The notes: generated from the sequence alone by a model not told the origin. A stretch of DNA of 23,437 nucleotides from DATMBL01 sp050735975 (GCA_050735975.1 JBOHVS010000088.1:1-23437); one strand, 5' to 3'. Shown: positions 1 through 7,793, numbered from the stretch's first letter. A program made the numbers and translations.

Positions 1-1
1 C

Positions 2-550
2 GGCCCCTGGGTAACGAGTCTCAGGATCTCTAAGGAGATGTGGGAGAGAACCAAGGAATCGGTCTTTCTCACCGCTAAAACCACGGCGATGGTGTGCTGG
101 CTATTTATCGGTTCGGCGCTTTTTTCAGCTGTTTTCGCCCTGCACGGCGGCCAGGCTTTAATCGAAAGGTGGGTGCTGGGGATGAATCTCTCACCGGTGG
201 GTTTCCTGATCATGGCCCAGCTGATCATCTTTCTGCTCGGCTGGCCGCTTGAGTGGACCGAAATCATCGTGATCTTCTGCCCCATCTTCATCCCGCTGCT
301 CAGCCATTTCCAGGTCGATCCGATCCTGTTCGGAACCATGGTGGCGGTGAATCTGCAGGCGGCGTTTCTATCGCCGCCGGTGGCGATGTCGGCATTCTAT
401 CTAAGGGGCGTGTCACCGCCCCACGTTACGCTCAACCAAATCTTCGCCGGCATGATGCCCTACATGCTGATCGTCATACTGTGCCTCGCTTGCATGTACA
501 TATGGCCCGGCATGACGTTGTGGCTGCCGGAGTTCCTGTACGGTAACTAG
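2..550 (+). CDS. TRAP transporter large permease (DctM type), C-terminal part
   Basis: The gene runs in from the left edge: the frame is open from base 2, so the ATG at 38 is probably internal. About 180 residues remain of a family usually near 430. They are very hydrophobic, with about four membrane segments. The stretch RTKESVFLTAKTTAMV, the following small-residue-rich helix, the GWPLEWTEIIVI segment and the LQAAFLSPPVAMSAFYLRG segment match the conserved C-terminal half of DctM/TRAP large permeases. These proteins sit in the inner membrane and, with a small membrane subunit and a periplasmic binding protein, import organic acids using a sodium gradient. The other subunits would lie upstream, outside the window. 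The substrate cannot be read from this part; the family also includes TAXI-linked and keto-acid-linked members. An amidase follows 345 bp downstream, so the two are not obviously one operon. Confidence 0.85.
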   Translation, partial: GPWVTSLRISKEMWERTKESVFLTAKTTAMVCWLFIGSALFSAVFALHGGQALIERWVLGMNLSPVGFLIMAQLIIFLLGWPLEWTEIIVIFCPIFIPLLSHFQVDPILFGTMVAVNLQAAFLSPPVAMSAFYLRGVSPPHVTLNQIFAGMMPYMLIVILCLACMYIWPGMTLWLPEFLYGN

Positions 551-613
551 TTTGATTTCACTTAAATTCCAACAATGGTAACGGCTGAAGACGCACTTAA
601 ATCCCCCTGTGAT

Positions 614-675
614 CCCCCTTTTTTCAAAGGGGGAAATTATCCGGATGTTCTCAACCCCTCTTTGAAAAAGAGGGG
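614..675. repeat. Tandem hairpins, C-run/G-run palindromes
   Basis: Two perfect stem-loops stand side by side. In the first, CCCCCTTT (614-621) pairs with AAAGGGGG (626-633) around a 4-base loop. In the second, CCCCTCTTT (655-663) pairs with AAAGAGGGG (667-675) around a 3-base loop. Flanking AAATCCCCC and GGGGAGATTT ends also pair roughly, giving a larger nested palindrome from about 598 to 688. This is typical of dispersed REP-like elements. It may also stop transcription from the permease gene, although no clean T-tract follows either stem. Confidence 0.7.
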
Positions 676-729
676 AAGGGGAGATTTTTGTTGGTGGTGG
701 CGGGAAACTTCTAGGTCGAGAAACTAATG

Positions 730-870
730 GCGGCGCGATGAGGATCGCATCCCGGGGTTCTCGATCGTCGGGCATCCTCAACGTACTAACTCAGTACGCT
801 TCCGGTGCCCTCCTTGCTCGGGCCTTGGGCTGCTCGCTTCTCCTCACGGCACGAGAACATACGCGCTCGA
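730..870. repeat. Possible diverged palindromic element with CGTACT/AGTACG core
   Basis: The core CGTACT (782-787), five bases, AGTACG (793-798) repeats the centre of the better-preserved elements at 14587-14711 and 22468-22590. The arms differ from those copies and pair only in short patches, for example GAGGA near 738 against TCCTC near 840. It may be another member of a related family or a chance match of the core. Confidence 0.35.
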
Positions 871-895
871 TAACAGCTGACTTAGGAGCCGACCA

Positions 896-2236
896 ATGGC
901 TTTGACTGATTTACATTTGCTTTCAGCCGGGGAAGCGGCGCGCTTGTTCCGCGACGGCGTGATCAGCTCCGAGCAGTTGGTCGAGGCCTGTTTGGCGCGC
1001 GTGCGCGAGACGGACGCACAGATTCAGGCTTGGGCATTTCTCGAGCCCGACTATGCGCTGGCGCAGGCGCGGGCGGCCGACGAGTTGCGGCTCTCAGGGC
1101 AGCCCACTGGGCCGCTGCACGGCGTGCCCGTCGGAATCAAGGACATCTTCGACACCGCCGACATGCCGACCGAGAACGGCTCCGTACTGCACGCAGGCCG
1201 CACGCCTTCCCGCGATGCAACTGTGGTTTCGTTGCTCCGCGCTGCCGGCGCAGTGATCATGGGCAAGACCGTGACGACCGAGTTCGCTTTTCTCAGCCCC
1301 GGGAAGACCCGTAACCCGCATAATCCTGAGTACACGCCGGGCGGTTCCTCCAGCGGATCGGCTGCGGCGGTGGCTGCCGGCATGGTACCGCTGGCCCTGG
1401 GTAGCCAGACAAACGGGTCGACTATCCGGCCGGCGGCATATTGCGGGGTGGTCGGCTTCAAACCGACCCACTCGCTGATTTCGCGCCATGGCATCCTCGC
1501 GCTCTCGCGCACTCTCGATCACGTGGGTCTGTTCGCGCGGAGCATTGATGATATCGCGCTCCTCGCCGCGCAGCTCGTCGGCTACGACGAGCGCGACCCC
1601 GATACTCGGCCGCGGGCGCGCATACCCTTTGTCGAGGTGGCTGCCGAGGAGCCGCCACTGCCGCCAATGTTCGCGTTTGTGAAGACGCCGTATTGGGAAC
1701 GCACCGACGAAGAGACCAGAGAGGGCTTCGCCGAGCTTATCGAACACTTAGGCGACCGTGTTGAGGAGGTCGAGCTCTTCCCGTCTGCCGTTGAAGCGTG
1801 GCAGTGGCACCGGACAATCATGGAAGCCGAGATGGCGGCAAATCTCGAGCAAGAGTGGGAGAAGGGACGCGATCGTTTGTCGGGCTTACTGCGCGCTCAC
1901 ATCGAGCGCGGCCGGGAGGTACGGGCGGTTGATTACCAGCGCGCGATCGCCCATATCCGGCCGATCTACGAAAGCTTCCTGGAGCTGTTCGAGCAGCGCT
2001 ATGACGCGATCCTCACTCCTGGCGCCGCCGGCGCGGCTCCGGAGGGGCTCGAGTCCACCGGGGACCCCGCGTTCTGCACGCTCTGGACCCTGTGTGGGAT
2101 GCCGGCTGTAAGCCTGCCACTGCTGCAGAGCGCAGGCGGTTTGCCTATCGGCGTTCAGCTCGTCGGCCCGCGCGACGGTGACGCGCGTCTTCTGCGCACG
2201 GCACGGTGGTTAGCTGTGCAGGTAGCGAGGGGTTAG
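896..2236 (+). CDS. Amidase signature family hydrolase
   Basis: A 446-residue member of the amidase signature family, which hydrolyses amide bonds with a Ser-Ser-Lys triad. The triad can be placed as Lys82 (in VGIKDIFDT), the cis-serine Ser151 (in PGGSSSGSAAAVAAG) and the nucleophile Ser175 (in QTNGSTIRPA); the 24-residue spacing of the two serines equals that in GatA. The QTNGS variant in place of the DTGGS of GatA, and the absence of gatB or gatC nearby, argue for a stand-alone amidase rather than a tRNA amidotransferase subunit. The ATG at 896 has an AGGAG site about seven bases upstream and the length is normal. The natural substrate cannot be told from the sequence. There is no signal peptide, so it should be cytoplasmic. 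Confidence 0.88.
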   Translation: MALTDLHLLSAGEAARLFRDGVISSEQLVEACLARVRETDAQIQAWAFLEPDYALAQARAADELRLSGQPTGPLHGVPVGIKDIFDTADMPTENGSVLHAGRTPSRDATVVSLLRAAGAVIMGKTVTTEFAFLSPGKTRNPHNPEYTPGGSSSGSAAAVAAGMVPLALGSQTNGSTIRPAAYCGVVGFKPTHSLISRHGILALSRTLDHVGLFARSIDDIALLAAQLVGYDERDPDTRPRARIPFVEVAAEEPPLPPMFAFVKTPYWERTDEETREGFAELIEHLGDRVEEVELFPSAVEAWQWHRTIMEAEMAANLEQEWEKGRDRLSGLLRAHIERGREVRAVDYQRAIAHIRPIYESFLELFEQRYDAILTPGAAGAAPEGLESTGDPAFCTLWTLCGMPAVSLPLLQSAGGLPIGVQLVGPRDGDARLLRTARWLAVQVARG

Positions 2237-2240
2237 AAAT

Positions 2241-2279
2241 AAGAAGCCAGAAGTCGGAGGTCAGACGTCAGAGATCAGG
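2241..2279. repeat. GTCAGA-word repeat
   Basis: A purine-rich run made of variants of AGAAGTCAGAGGTCAGA, directly after the amidase stop codon. The same words recur at 23081-23110 and, inverted, at 23165-23198. It is a dispersed degenerate repeat with no coding sense. Confidence 0.65.
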
Positions 2280-2370
2280 ATTAGCGCCGCCATGCTCTTT
2301 TGCGAGTTGATACGCCTCGAGCGAGGCGGGCGCAACGAAGCATATGAGGGTTTTTCAGCAGGCTGCTAGT

Positions 2371-3219
2371 CTAGTTGACGTGACTCCAGGCGTGATAAGA
2401 GCTGCGCACGAGGGGGCCCGATTCGACATGGCGGAAACCGAGTTTTTCGGCTTCGGTTTTGAATTCAAGAAATTCCTCCGGCGTCACGTAACGTTCGACG
2501 CGGAGCTGGCGGTTCGACGGTTGCAAGTATTGTCCGATAGTCACAATGTCCACGTTGTTTTCATGCAAATCGCGCAGGGTTGCCATCACTTCTTCGTAGG
2601 TCTCGCCGACGCCGAGCATGAAACCCGACTTGGTGAGCATGTCGGCGCGCATCTCCTTGGCCGTCTTCAAGATATTTACGGAGCATGCGTAGCTGTGTCC
2701 GGGCCGGACCTTGCCGTAGAGGCGGGGGATGGTCTCGATATTGTGATTCAAAACATGGATGCCCGAGTGAACGACGGTTGCCAATGCGTTTAAGTCGCCT
2801 TCGAAATCTGGAATCAAAACTTCGACGCGAATTTTTGGATTAAGAGTCTTGATCCAAAACACGGTCTTGGCGAAGTGCGCCGATCCGCCGTCCGGCAGAT
2901 CGTCGCGGTTCACCGACGTAACCACGATGTGGTCCAAGCCAAGGTCCTTTACTACCAGAGCGACGTTGCGAGGTTCTTCCGGGTCGAGCGCCAGCGGTTT
3001 GCCTTTGTCGATGGCGCAGAAGCGGCAGCCTCGGGTACACGTGTCTCCGAGGATTAGGAAAGTCGCGGTGTTATGACCCCAGCACTCGCCCATGTTCGGG
3101 CAGCGCGCTTCCTCGCATACTGTGTGGAGATTTTTCTCCCGCAGGATGCGCTTGAGGCGGAGATAGTTGGGATTGCCTGGAGGTCTGACTTTGATCCAGT
3201 CTGGATGTCTTCGTGGCAT
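2371..3219 (-). CDS. lipA: Lipoyl synthase
   Basis: This radical-SAM enzyme inserts two sulfurs into protein-bound octanoyl groups to make lipoyl cofactors for 2-oxoacid dehydrogenases and the glycine cleavage system. Both iron-sulfur motifs are intact: the auxiliary cluster C35-x4-C40-x5-C46 (in CEEARCPNMGECW) and the radical-SAM cluster C61-x3-C65-x2-C68 (in CTRGCRFC). The C-terminal RSSYHA, which supplies the serine ligand of the auxiliary cluster, is also present. At 282 residues it is slightly shorter than the roughly 320-residue E. coli protein, mostly at the N-terminus; MPRRHPDWIKVRPP is the normal start region. It lies 91 bp downstream of lipB on the same strand, so the two are probably co-transcribed. 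No strong ribosome binding site is seen, and a 16-bp palindrome sits just upstream of the ATG. Confidence 0.97.
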   Translation of the reverse strand: MPRRHPDWIKVRPPGNPNYLRLKRILREKNLHTVCEEARCPNMGECWGHNTATFLILGDTCTRGCRFCAIDKGKPLALDPEEPRNVALVVKDLGLDHIVVTSVNRDDLPDGGSAHFAKTVFWIKTLNPKIRVEVLIPDFEGDLNALATVVHSGIHVLNHNIETIPRLYGKVRPGHSYACSVNILKTAKEMRADMLTKSGFMLGVGETYEEVMATLRDLHENNVDIVTIGQYLQPSNRQLRVERYVTPEEFLEFKTEAEKLGFRHVESGPLVRSSYHAWSHVN

Positions 3220-3220
3220 A

Positions 3221-3236
3221 GCTTTAGCGCTAAAGC
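3221..3236. promoter_or_regulatory. 16-bp perfect palindrome before lipA
   Basis: GCTTTAGCGCTAAAGC is its own reverse complement and ends one base upstream of the lipA start codon region. It could act as an operator or an RNA hairpin over the ribosome binding region. However, similar words (CTTAGCTCTTAGCGCTTTGC) occur in the repeat-filled mreC-mreD gap, so it may be only part of a dispersed repeat. Confidence 0.35.
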
Positions 3237-3261
3237 AGGTTGAGGTTCAGGTTAAGGTTAA
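3237..3261. repeat. AGGTT tandem word repeat
   Basis: Four imperfect tandem units (AGGTTG, AGGTTC, AGGTTA, AGGTTA) lie between lipA and the repeat that ends lipB. No function is evident. Confidence 0.6.
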
Positions 3262-3296
3262 GCTCAACGGCGGGCTCAGTCTTCCAAAACCGTTCG

Positions 3297-3358
3297 AAGT
3301 ACGTCTCCGCTCACCGGCCATCGCGCGCCTCGTAGCTGGAACCCTTTTGAGCTGCCTG
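3297..3358. repeat. Half copy of the dispersed palindromic repeat, overlapping the lipB end
   Basis: Read on the minus strand, CAGGCAGCTCAAAAGG, then CTACGAGGCGCGCGA, then GAGCGGAGACGTACTTC match in order one arm of the complete elements at 14587-14711 and 22468-22590. The other arm is missing or unrecognisable. The stop codon and last 15 residues of lipB lie inside it. Confidence 0.7.
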
Positions 3359-4012
3359 GAATTCCAATGTTTCAAGACTCTCTTTGATATGTGAATAACC
3401 GAAGACATCGACAAAGTGTCGAAGAAAGCTTTCTTTGACGCGCTCTACACTTTGTTCTGTGCGTAGTTCAGCTGCCATGGAAGTGACGCCCGCCCAGGCA
3501 AGGCCGCAAGGAACAATGCGGTTGAAATAATTCAGATCGGTGTTCACGTTGAGGGCCAACCCGTGAAACGTGATGCCTCGTCGCACTGCAAGGCCAATGG
3601 CGGCAATCTTGCTATCGCCGATCCAGATGCCGGTGTATGGGGGCCGGTGGTTTCCTTCGAGGCCGAAATCCTCAAGCGTCTGAATCGCGGTCAACTCGAG
3701 ATTCCGCAGGTGACGATGCACGTCCTTGCGGAGTTTTGAACGTAAATCGGCTATCGGATAGACCACCAACTGGCCGGGGCCGTGGTAGGTCACATCCCCG
3801 CCGCGGCTGGTGCGATAGACGGGAACTTCCTCGGCCGCAAGCACATTGGATTCTTTGCCGCCGCGTCCGAGAGTATAGACATGCGGATGCCCGACGAACA
3901 GCAGGGCGTCGCCGAGAAGCTGCCGTCGCCTAAGCTCCACCAAGTTCTCTTGCACCGCCAGCGCCGCAAGATAATCCATCTGTCCCAAGTCTTGATAGTT
4001 GAGCGTAGACAT
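3311..4012 (-). CDS. lipB: Octanoyl-[ACP]:protein N-octanoyltransferase
   Basis: LipB moves octanoate from acyl carrier protein to a lysine of lipoyl domains, giving the substrate for LipA. The family signature RGGDVTYHGPGQLVVYPI is intact, as are the catalytic lysine (in GDSKIAAIGLAVRR), the GLALNVNTDL strand and the catalytic cysteine in IVPCGL. I start at the ATG at 4012 (MSTLNYQDLG), which gives 233 residues. A TTG at 4054 would add 14 residues without known homology, and neither start has a clear ribosome binding site. The last 15 residues (QAAQKGSSYEARDGR) are encoded by a dispersed repeat, so the tail is not native to the family; E. coli LipB is 213 residues. lipA follows 91 bp downstream in the same direction. 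Confidence 0.96.
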   Translation of the reverse strand: MSTLNYQDLGQMDYLAALAVQENLVELRRRQLLGDALLFVGHPHVYTLGRGGKESNVLAAEEVPVYRTSRGGDVTYHGPGQLVVYPIADLRSKLRKDVHRHLRNLELTAIQTLEDFGLEGNHRPPYTGIWIGDSKIAAIGLAVRRGITFHGLALNVNTDLNYFNRIVPCGLAWAGVTSMAAELRTEQSVERVKESFLRHFVDVFGYSHIKESLETLEFQAAQKGSSYEARDGR

Positions 4013-4088
4013 TGCCGTTGATTCATTTCTAGCGCCCGTATCCGGGAGTTTCAAGCCCGTATCTAACCGTGGGTTTTTCTAACGCTGG

Positions 4089-4262
4089 TCACGGAATGAC
4101 TCTAGCGACGCTATCTTTCCGTCTGTTCTCCCGCACGGCTGTGTAAATGTTTTCCGCGGTGATCGGCAGATCGCGGATTCTCACCCCTACGGCGTCTTCA
4201 ATGGCGTTCGCTACGGCTGCCGCGACGGGTGAAATCGGGTTCTCGCCGATGCCTTTCGCAGC
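4089..4262 (-). pseudogene. C-terminal remnant of a xanthine dehydrogenase/CO dehydrogenase-type molybdenum subunit
   Basis: About 57 residues on the minus strand read as the very end of a molybdopterin-binding large subunit (XdhA/CoxL family). The segments AAKGIGENPISPVAAAVANA and DAVGVRIRDLPITAENI follow the usual family end (AKGxGExPxxPxAAAIANAxxDAxGxRxxxLPxTxExV). The frame stays open upstream to about 4496, but that part has no family resemblance and overlaps the start of the DprA-like gene. The rest of this large protein, normally 700 residues or more, is therefore missing. The break near 4262 marks the left edge of the accessory block. The NCS2-type permease on the far side of the block may once have been a neighbour. 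Confidence 0.75.
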
Positions 4263-4300
4263 CCGCCCCTGCTTTTCCCAATGAGCAATTGCTGTTTTTC

Positions 4301-4330
4301 TTGCCCTCCCACGTCCACTTCGCGTACAAT
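4301..4330 (+). promoter_or_regulatory. Putative sigma-70-type promoter for the DprA-like/methylase/helicase operon
   Basis: TTGCCC at 4301-4306 and TACAAT at 4325-4330 are separated by 18 bp. The first matches the -35 consensus at four of six bases and the second the -10 at five of six. Initiation would fall near 4337, about 30 bases before the TTG start of the DprA-like gene. It is the only obvious candidate in the short stretch between the remnant and the operon. Confidence 0.4.
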
Positions 4331-4365
4331 CGCCGAAATTTGTCCGGCCAGAGAGGCTCACTTCC

Positions 4366-4989
4366 TTGTTCCAGAGATCTAACATCCCGGAGATCATACC
4401 ACCGAAAAGGCTCGAAAGCTTTTTTCGTGGCAAGCCGCCAAAGGTTTGGGGTGTTGGGAATCCCGCAATCCTGAGTGGCCGGCTACTTGGAATCATTTCC
4501 GCTCGACAGATCGATTCCGATCTGGCATTAAAAAGCTCACAAGTAATAAATAGCCTGGTATCGTTAAAAGAAATGTCCTTCGTAAGCGGCTGGCATGCTC
4601 CCTTGGAGGAAGAGGCCCTTCGAATCCTTTTGGGTCGTGAAGCGTCACTAGTTTTCTGTCTTTCTAAAAGCCTTAGCCGATTTATTCCGCCGGCGGAATT
4701 GGGAAATAGAGTTGAAACCGGCCAAGCACTTTTGTTGACTCATTGTAGTCCAAAGGCAGGACGAATCAGCCGTGACGCATCCATTCGTCGGAACCAATTG
4801 GTCGCTGCTCTGGCCAACGCTCTCTTGGCTTTGTCCGCGCCGGTTGGGAGCGCCACGTTGAAACTTGCAAAGTCGGCGCTGAGCCATGGAAAACCGGTAT
4901 TTAGTCCAGAACATCGCATGAACAGCGATCTTCTTGCGTGCGGTGCTTTACCGGCAACATTCGAAAACCTTCGAGCCGCGCTAGAATAG
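4366..4989 (+). CDS. DprA/Smf-like (SLOG superfamily) protein
   Basis: A 207-residue protein with the Rossmann-like core of DNA-processing protein DprA, which binds single-stranded DNA and loads RecA in transformation. The resemblance is in order: GIISARQIDSDLALKSSQV in the place of the GTR...SxYG motif, SFVSGWHAPLEEEA for the usual SGLARGIDxxAH, RDASIRRNQLVAALANALL for FPxRNRIIAGLSD, then SAPVGSATLKLAKSALSHGK for EAxxxSGSLxTAxxA. Key glycines and RRN are kept, but the usual N-terminal SAM-like and C-terminal winged-helix domains are absent. This points to a specialised, system-linked paralog rather than housekeeping DprA. The TTG start at 4366 has GAGAGG nine bases upstream. The stop is five bases before the next gene, so the two are surely co-transcribed. 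The exact role is unknown; a nucleic-acid or nucleotide sensor for the neighbouring nuclease-methylase is an inference. Confidence 0.7.
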   Translation: MFQRSNIPEIIPPKRLESFFRGKPPKVWGVGNPAILSGRLLGIISARQIDSDLALKSSQVINSLVSLKEMSFVSGWHAPLEEEALRILLGREASLVFCLSKSLSRFIPPAELGNRVETGQALLLTHCSPKAGRISRDASIRRNQLVAALANALLALSAPVGSATLKLAKSALSHGKPVFSPEHRMNSDLLACGALPATFENLRAALE

Positions 4990-4994
4990 CAATC

Positions 4995-7793
4995 ATGGCA
5001 CCAGCCAAAACATTAGAAGACATCATCACTGAGCAAGCGCCGATAGTCTGTGAGCAGATCGAGGCGGCGGTCTCCTTCGCCGATTCGGAGGAAGATCTCC
5101 GCATTGAGTTGGAGAAAGCGATCGAGGTGTTTCGCAAGGAGGCTGACCTTCCGGAGCTGAAAGGCCACCATGAGGTAACGATCGGCAAGGGGCGAGCGGA
5201 TTCGGTGTATGACTACGTCTTCATCGAATACAAAAAGCCCGGTCGCTTGAAGGAGTCGAACGATGCGCCGGGAAACCGCGAGGTGATCAAGCAGCTTCAG
5301 GAACGAGCGAAGCACTTCAAATCCGAGTTAAAACGAGATCCTCAGGAGCTTTTTGGCGTCGGGACGGACGGTAACTTCTTTATCACGGGTCGATTTCGAG
5401 GCGGCAAATGGGAAATCAGTCCTCCCAGAGGGCGGTCGGTTTACGTTGTCGAGGATTTTCTTAGAAAGCTGTCGAGCCTTGGTGTTGCCGGGAAACCGTT
5501 TCTTGCGGACTATCTGGCCGGGGATTTCGGCGCGGAGAGCGAGCGCAAGCTCGCTCGCGAGGGTATTGAAAAGCTTTACTGGCGCATCCGCGAAATCGAA
5601 AAAAATCCGGAAGATTATCCGAAGGCCAAGGTGCTCTTCGACCAGTGGAGAATTCTGTTCGGTGAGGTCTGCGGTTACGACATCAGGAGCCCAAACAGCA
5701 AGATAAAACAGTTAGGCGAATTCTACGGCGTCAAAAAAGACCCGAATCCCGCTGCTCTCCTATTCGCGGTTCACAGTTATTACGCGCTTTTCATGAAATT
5801 CCTGGCGGCGGAAATCGCAACGATGTTCAATCCTTTGGCGACGTCATTCCTTGCGCGTCTTCATCAAACCGGGTCCTCGGAAAGATTGCGGGAAGAGCTA
5901 AGGGAGCTGGAGGACGGTGGCATTTATCGCCATTTGGGCATTAAGAACTTTTTGGAAGGCGATCTCTTCAGCTGGTATCTGGATGCTTGGAACGACGATG
6001 TCGAGAAGATTATTCGCCAAATGGTCGCGGTTCTAGACGAGTATGATCCCAAGACTCTGAGCATCGATCCTATCGAATCGCGCGATTTGCTCAAAAAGCT
6101 GTATCAGCAACTATTTCCAAAAACGGTTCGCCACGACCTCGGCGAATACTATACTCCCGACTGGTTAGCGGAGCTTGTCATTGAGCGGGTGGGGTATGAC
6201 GGCGATCCAAACAAAAGGATTCTTGATCCGGCCTGCGGCAGCGGAACATTCCTTGTTATGGCTATCAACAAGGTTCGTGAATACGCCGATAAGGAAATGA
6301 TCCCGAAACACGAACTTCTGGAAAAGATCCGCAATAACATCGTTGGCTTTGATCTCAATCCGCTCGCCGTAATGGCGGCGCGTACAAATTACCTTTTGGC
6401 TCTCCGTGATTTACTTAAACATGGCGGCGGCATTGAGATTCCGGTTTATCTTTGTGATTCGATCTTGACGCCAGCGGAATATAGTGAACTCTACACCAGA
6501 GATGGCAGGGCAGCAGGCGAGCGTGGAAAATTCAAGCGCCTACCTACGAGTGCAGCAAATTTTATTATTCCAACTGAAGTGGGTGAAAAACGCGAGGCCA
6601 TATCCAAGTACGTAAATCATTTGGAGTACTGTGCGAAAACAAACCTAAGCGCTGAGGAATTCTTGCAACGATGTCGAGCGGACGGTCTGTCAATCACCGC
6701 CACGGACATTCATATCGAGCTCTTCAATGAAATTCTCAGACTGAAAAAAGCAAAGAAGAATGACATTTGGGCGAGAATAATCAAAAACAGCTTCGCACCG
6801 CTGTTTGAAGGCGAATTTGACTACGTCATAGGAAATCCTCCCTGGATAGCCTTTGAAAATCTGCCAGCTGATTACCGGGAGCGGCTGAATCCCATGTGGA
6901 CTGAATACGGACTCCGTCCTCAAAAGGGTTGGCGCGGCCGATTTGCCAAAGGGGATCTTGAGTTCTCAATGCTCTTCGTCTATGCCTGCGCAGACTTTTA
7001 CGCGAAGCCCGAAGGAAAGTTGGCGTTTCTTATTACACAGACCGTGTTCCAATCCAAAGAAGCGGGGGCAGGATTCCGATCTTTCCATGTTCGGAACGAG
7101 CGAAACCTGGAGATAACTCGGGTGGAGGATTTGTCGGAACTCCAACCTTTTCCGTTCGCGACTAATCGGACAGCGATGTTTGTTTCCGTCGTTGGCGAAA
7201 GAAAAACGGGTTATCCCGTTGCATACCGTGTTTGGCAGGCAAGGGAAAAGAGATCGAGACTAATTCCCGAGGACCGAAGTTTTGCAGAGGTTTCACACGA
7301 CTGGGTCACGATTGAGGCGCGTCAAGCGGAGGCTGTTGATGGAGGAACGGGACCTTGGATGATTCTTCCAACCGGCATAAAAAAATCGAGTCTTGACAAG
7401 CTGCGAACCGGGAGATCGCCTTATCGTGCATCAAAAGGATCAGACACCCGCGGCGCTAACAGTGTTTTTTGGCTCAGACCCCTTAAGAGCCTTCAAAAGA
7501 AAGTTTTGGTCGAAAACACTCCCGAACTTGCACGCAAAAAAGTCAAAAAAGTGACGCGCTCTCTTGAGAAGGATCTTCTTTATCCTTTGCTCCGGGGAAA
7601 GGATGTCGATAGATGGCGCGCTGAGCCTGAACTCTTTATCTTATTTCCACATAAGGACGACAACGCGATTCCTGAGGCCGATATCAAAAAACTCCCCGAC
7701 ACATGGGAGTATTTGAACAACTTTCGTGAGTTTCTCCAAGCAAGAAAAATGTACGATTGGTTTTCGCAAATTACCGTTCTATTCACTTTTTGA
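4995..7793 (+). CDS. Nuclease-N6-adenine methyltransferase, type IIG/ISP-like, main part (frameshifted)
   Basis: This frame gives 932 residues before a premature stop; the rest of the protein continues in another frame (see 7726-8259). The N-terminus carries a PD-(D/E)xK-like nuclease pattern: E38 in the first helix, D69, and E78-Y79-K80 in DYVFIEYKKPG, like the HsdR N-terminal domain. A helical linker ends in RHDLGEYYTPDWLAELV. The gamma-class amino-methyltransferase follows, with the SAM-binding motif DPACGSGTF at 411-419 and the catalytic NPPW at 614-617. The final part (YPLLRGKDVDRW, LFILFPHK) resembles the target-recognition region of Eco57I/TaqI-like enzymes. I start at ATG 4995 (MAPAKTLEDII), five bases after the DprA-like stop; an earlier in-frame ATG at 4938 would overlap that gene. 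It would methylate adenine in a specific DNA site and probably cleave unmodified DNA. Confidence 0.82.
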   Translation: MAPAKTLEDIITEQAPIVCEQIEAAVSFADSEEDLRIELEKAIEVFRKEADLPELKGHHEVTIGKGRADSVYDYVFIEYKKPGRLKESNDAPGNREVIKQLQERAKHFKSELKRDPQELFGVGTDGNFFITGRFRGGKWEISPPRGRSVYVVEDFLRKLSSLGVAGKPFLADYLAGDFGAESERKLAREGIEKLYWRIREIEKNPEDYPKAKVLFDQWRILFGEVCGYDIRSPNSKIKQLGEFYGVKKDPNPAALLFAVHSYYALFMKFLAAEIATMFNPLATSFLARLHQTGSSERLREELRELEDGGIYRHLGIKNFLEGDLFSWYLDAWNDDVEKIIRQMVAVLDEYDPKTLSIDPIESRDLLKKLYQQLFPKTVRHDLGEYYTPDWLAELVIERVGYDGDPNKRILDPACGSGTFLVMAINKVREYADKEMIPKHELLEKIRNNIVGFDLNPLAVMAARTNYLLALRDLLKHGGGIEIPVYLCDSILTPAEYSELYTRDGRAAGERGKFKRLPTSAANFIIPTEVGEKREAISKYVNHLEYCAKTNLSAEEFLQRCRADGLSITATDIHIELFNEILRLKKAKKNDIWARIIKNSFAPLFEGEFDYVIGNPPWIAFENLPADYRERLNPMWTEYGLRPQKGWRGRFAKGDLEFSMLFVYACADFYAKPEGKLAFLITQTVFQSKEAGAGFRSFHVRNERNLEITRVEDLSELQPFPFATNRTAMFVSVVGERKTGYPVAYRVWQAREKRSRLIPEDRSFAEVSHDWVTIEARQAEAVDGGTGPWMILPTGIKKSSLDKLRTGRSPYRASKGSDTRGANSVFWLRPLKSLQKKVLVENTPELARKKVKKVTRSLEKDLLYPLLRGKDVDRWRAEPELFILFPHKDDNAIPEADIKKLPDTWEYLNNFREFLQARKMYDWFSQITVLFTF

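Larger units (their letters stand above)
551..895. other. Non-coding stretch between permease and amidase genes
   Basis: These 345 bp hold no convincing gene. The first third contains two C-rich/G-rich hairpins, listed separately. The middle holds a CGTACT-N5-AGTACG core like that of the palindromic repeat family elsewhere in the window. The last bases carry an AGGAG ribosome binding site for the amidase. I could not pick a promoter with confidence. Confidence 0.6.

Noticed and set aside
2344..2793. Plus-strand frame of 149 codons opposite lipA
   Set aside because: It is antisense to the C-terminal half of lipoyl synthase and has no independent support.
4089..4496. Treating the whole 135-codon minus-strand frame as a protein
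   Set aside because: Only the last 57 codons resemble a known family; the first part crosses the operon promoter and overlaps the DprA-like gene.
4938..4994. Earlier ATG for the nuclease-methylase gene
   Set aside because: It would overlap the end of the DprA-like gene by 52 bases and add arginine-rich residues with no family match; ATG 4995 is a better start.
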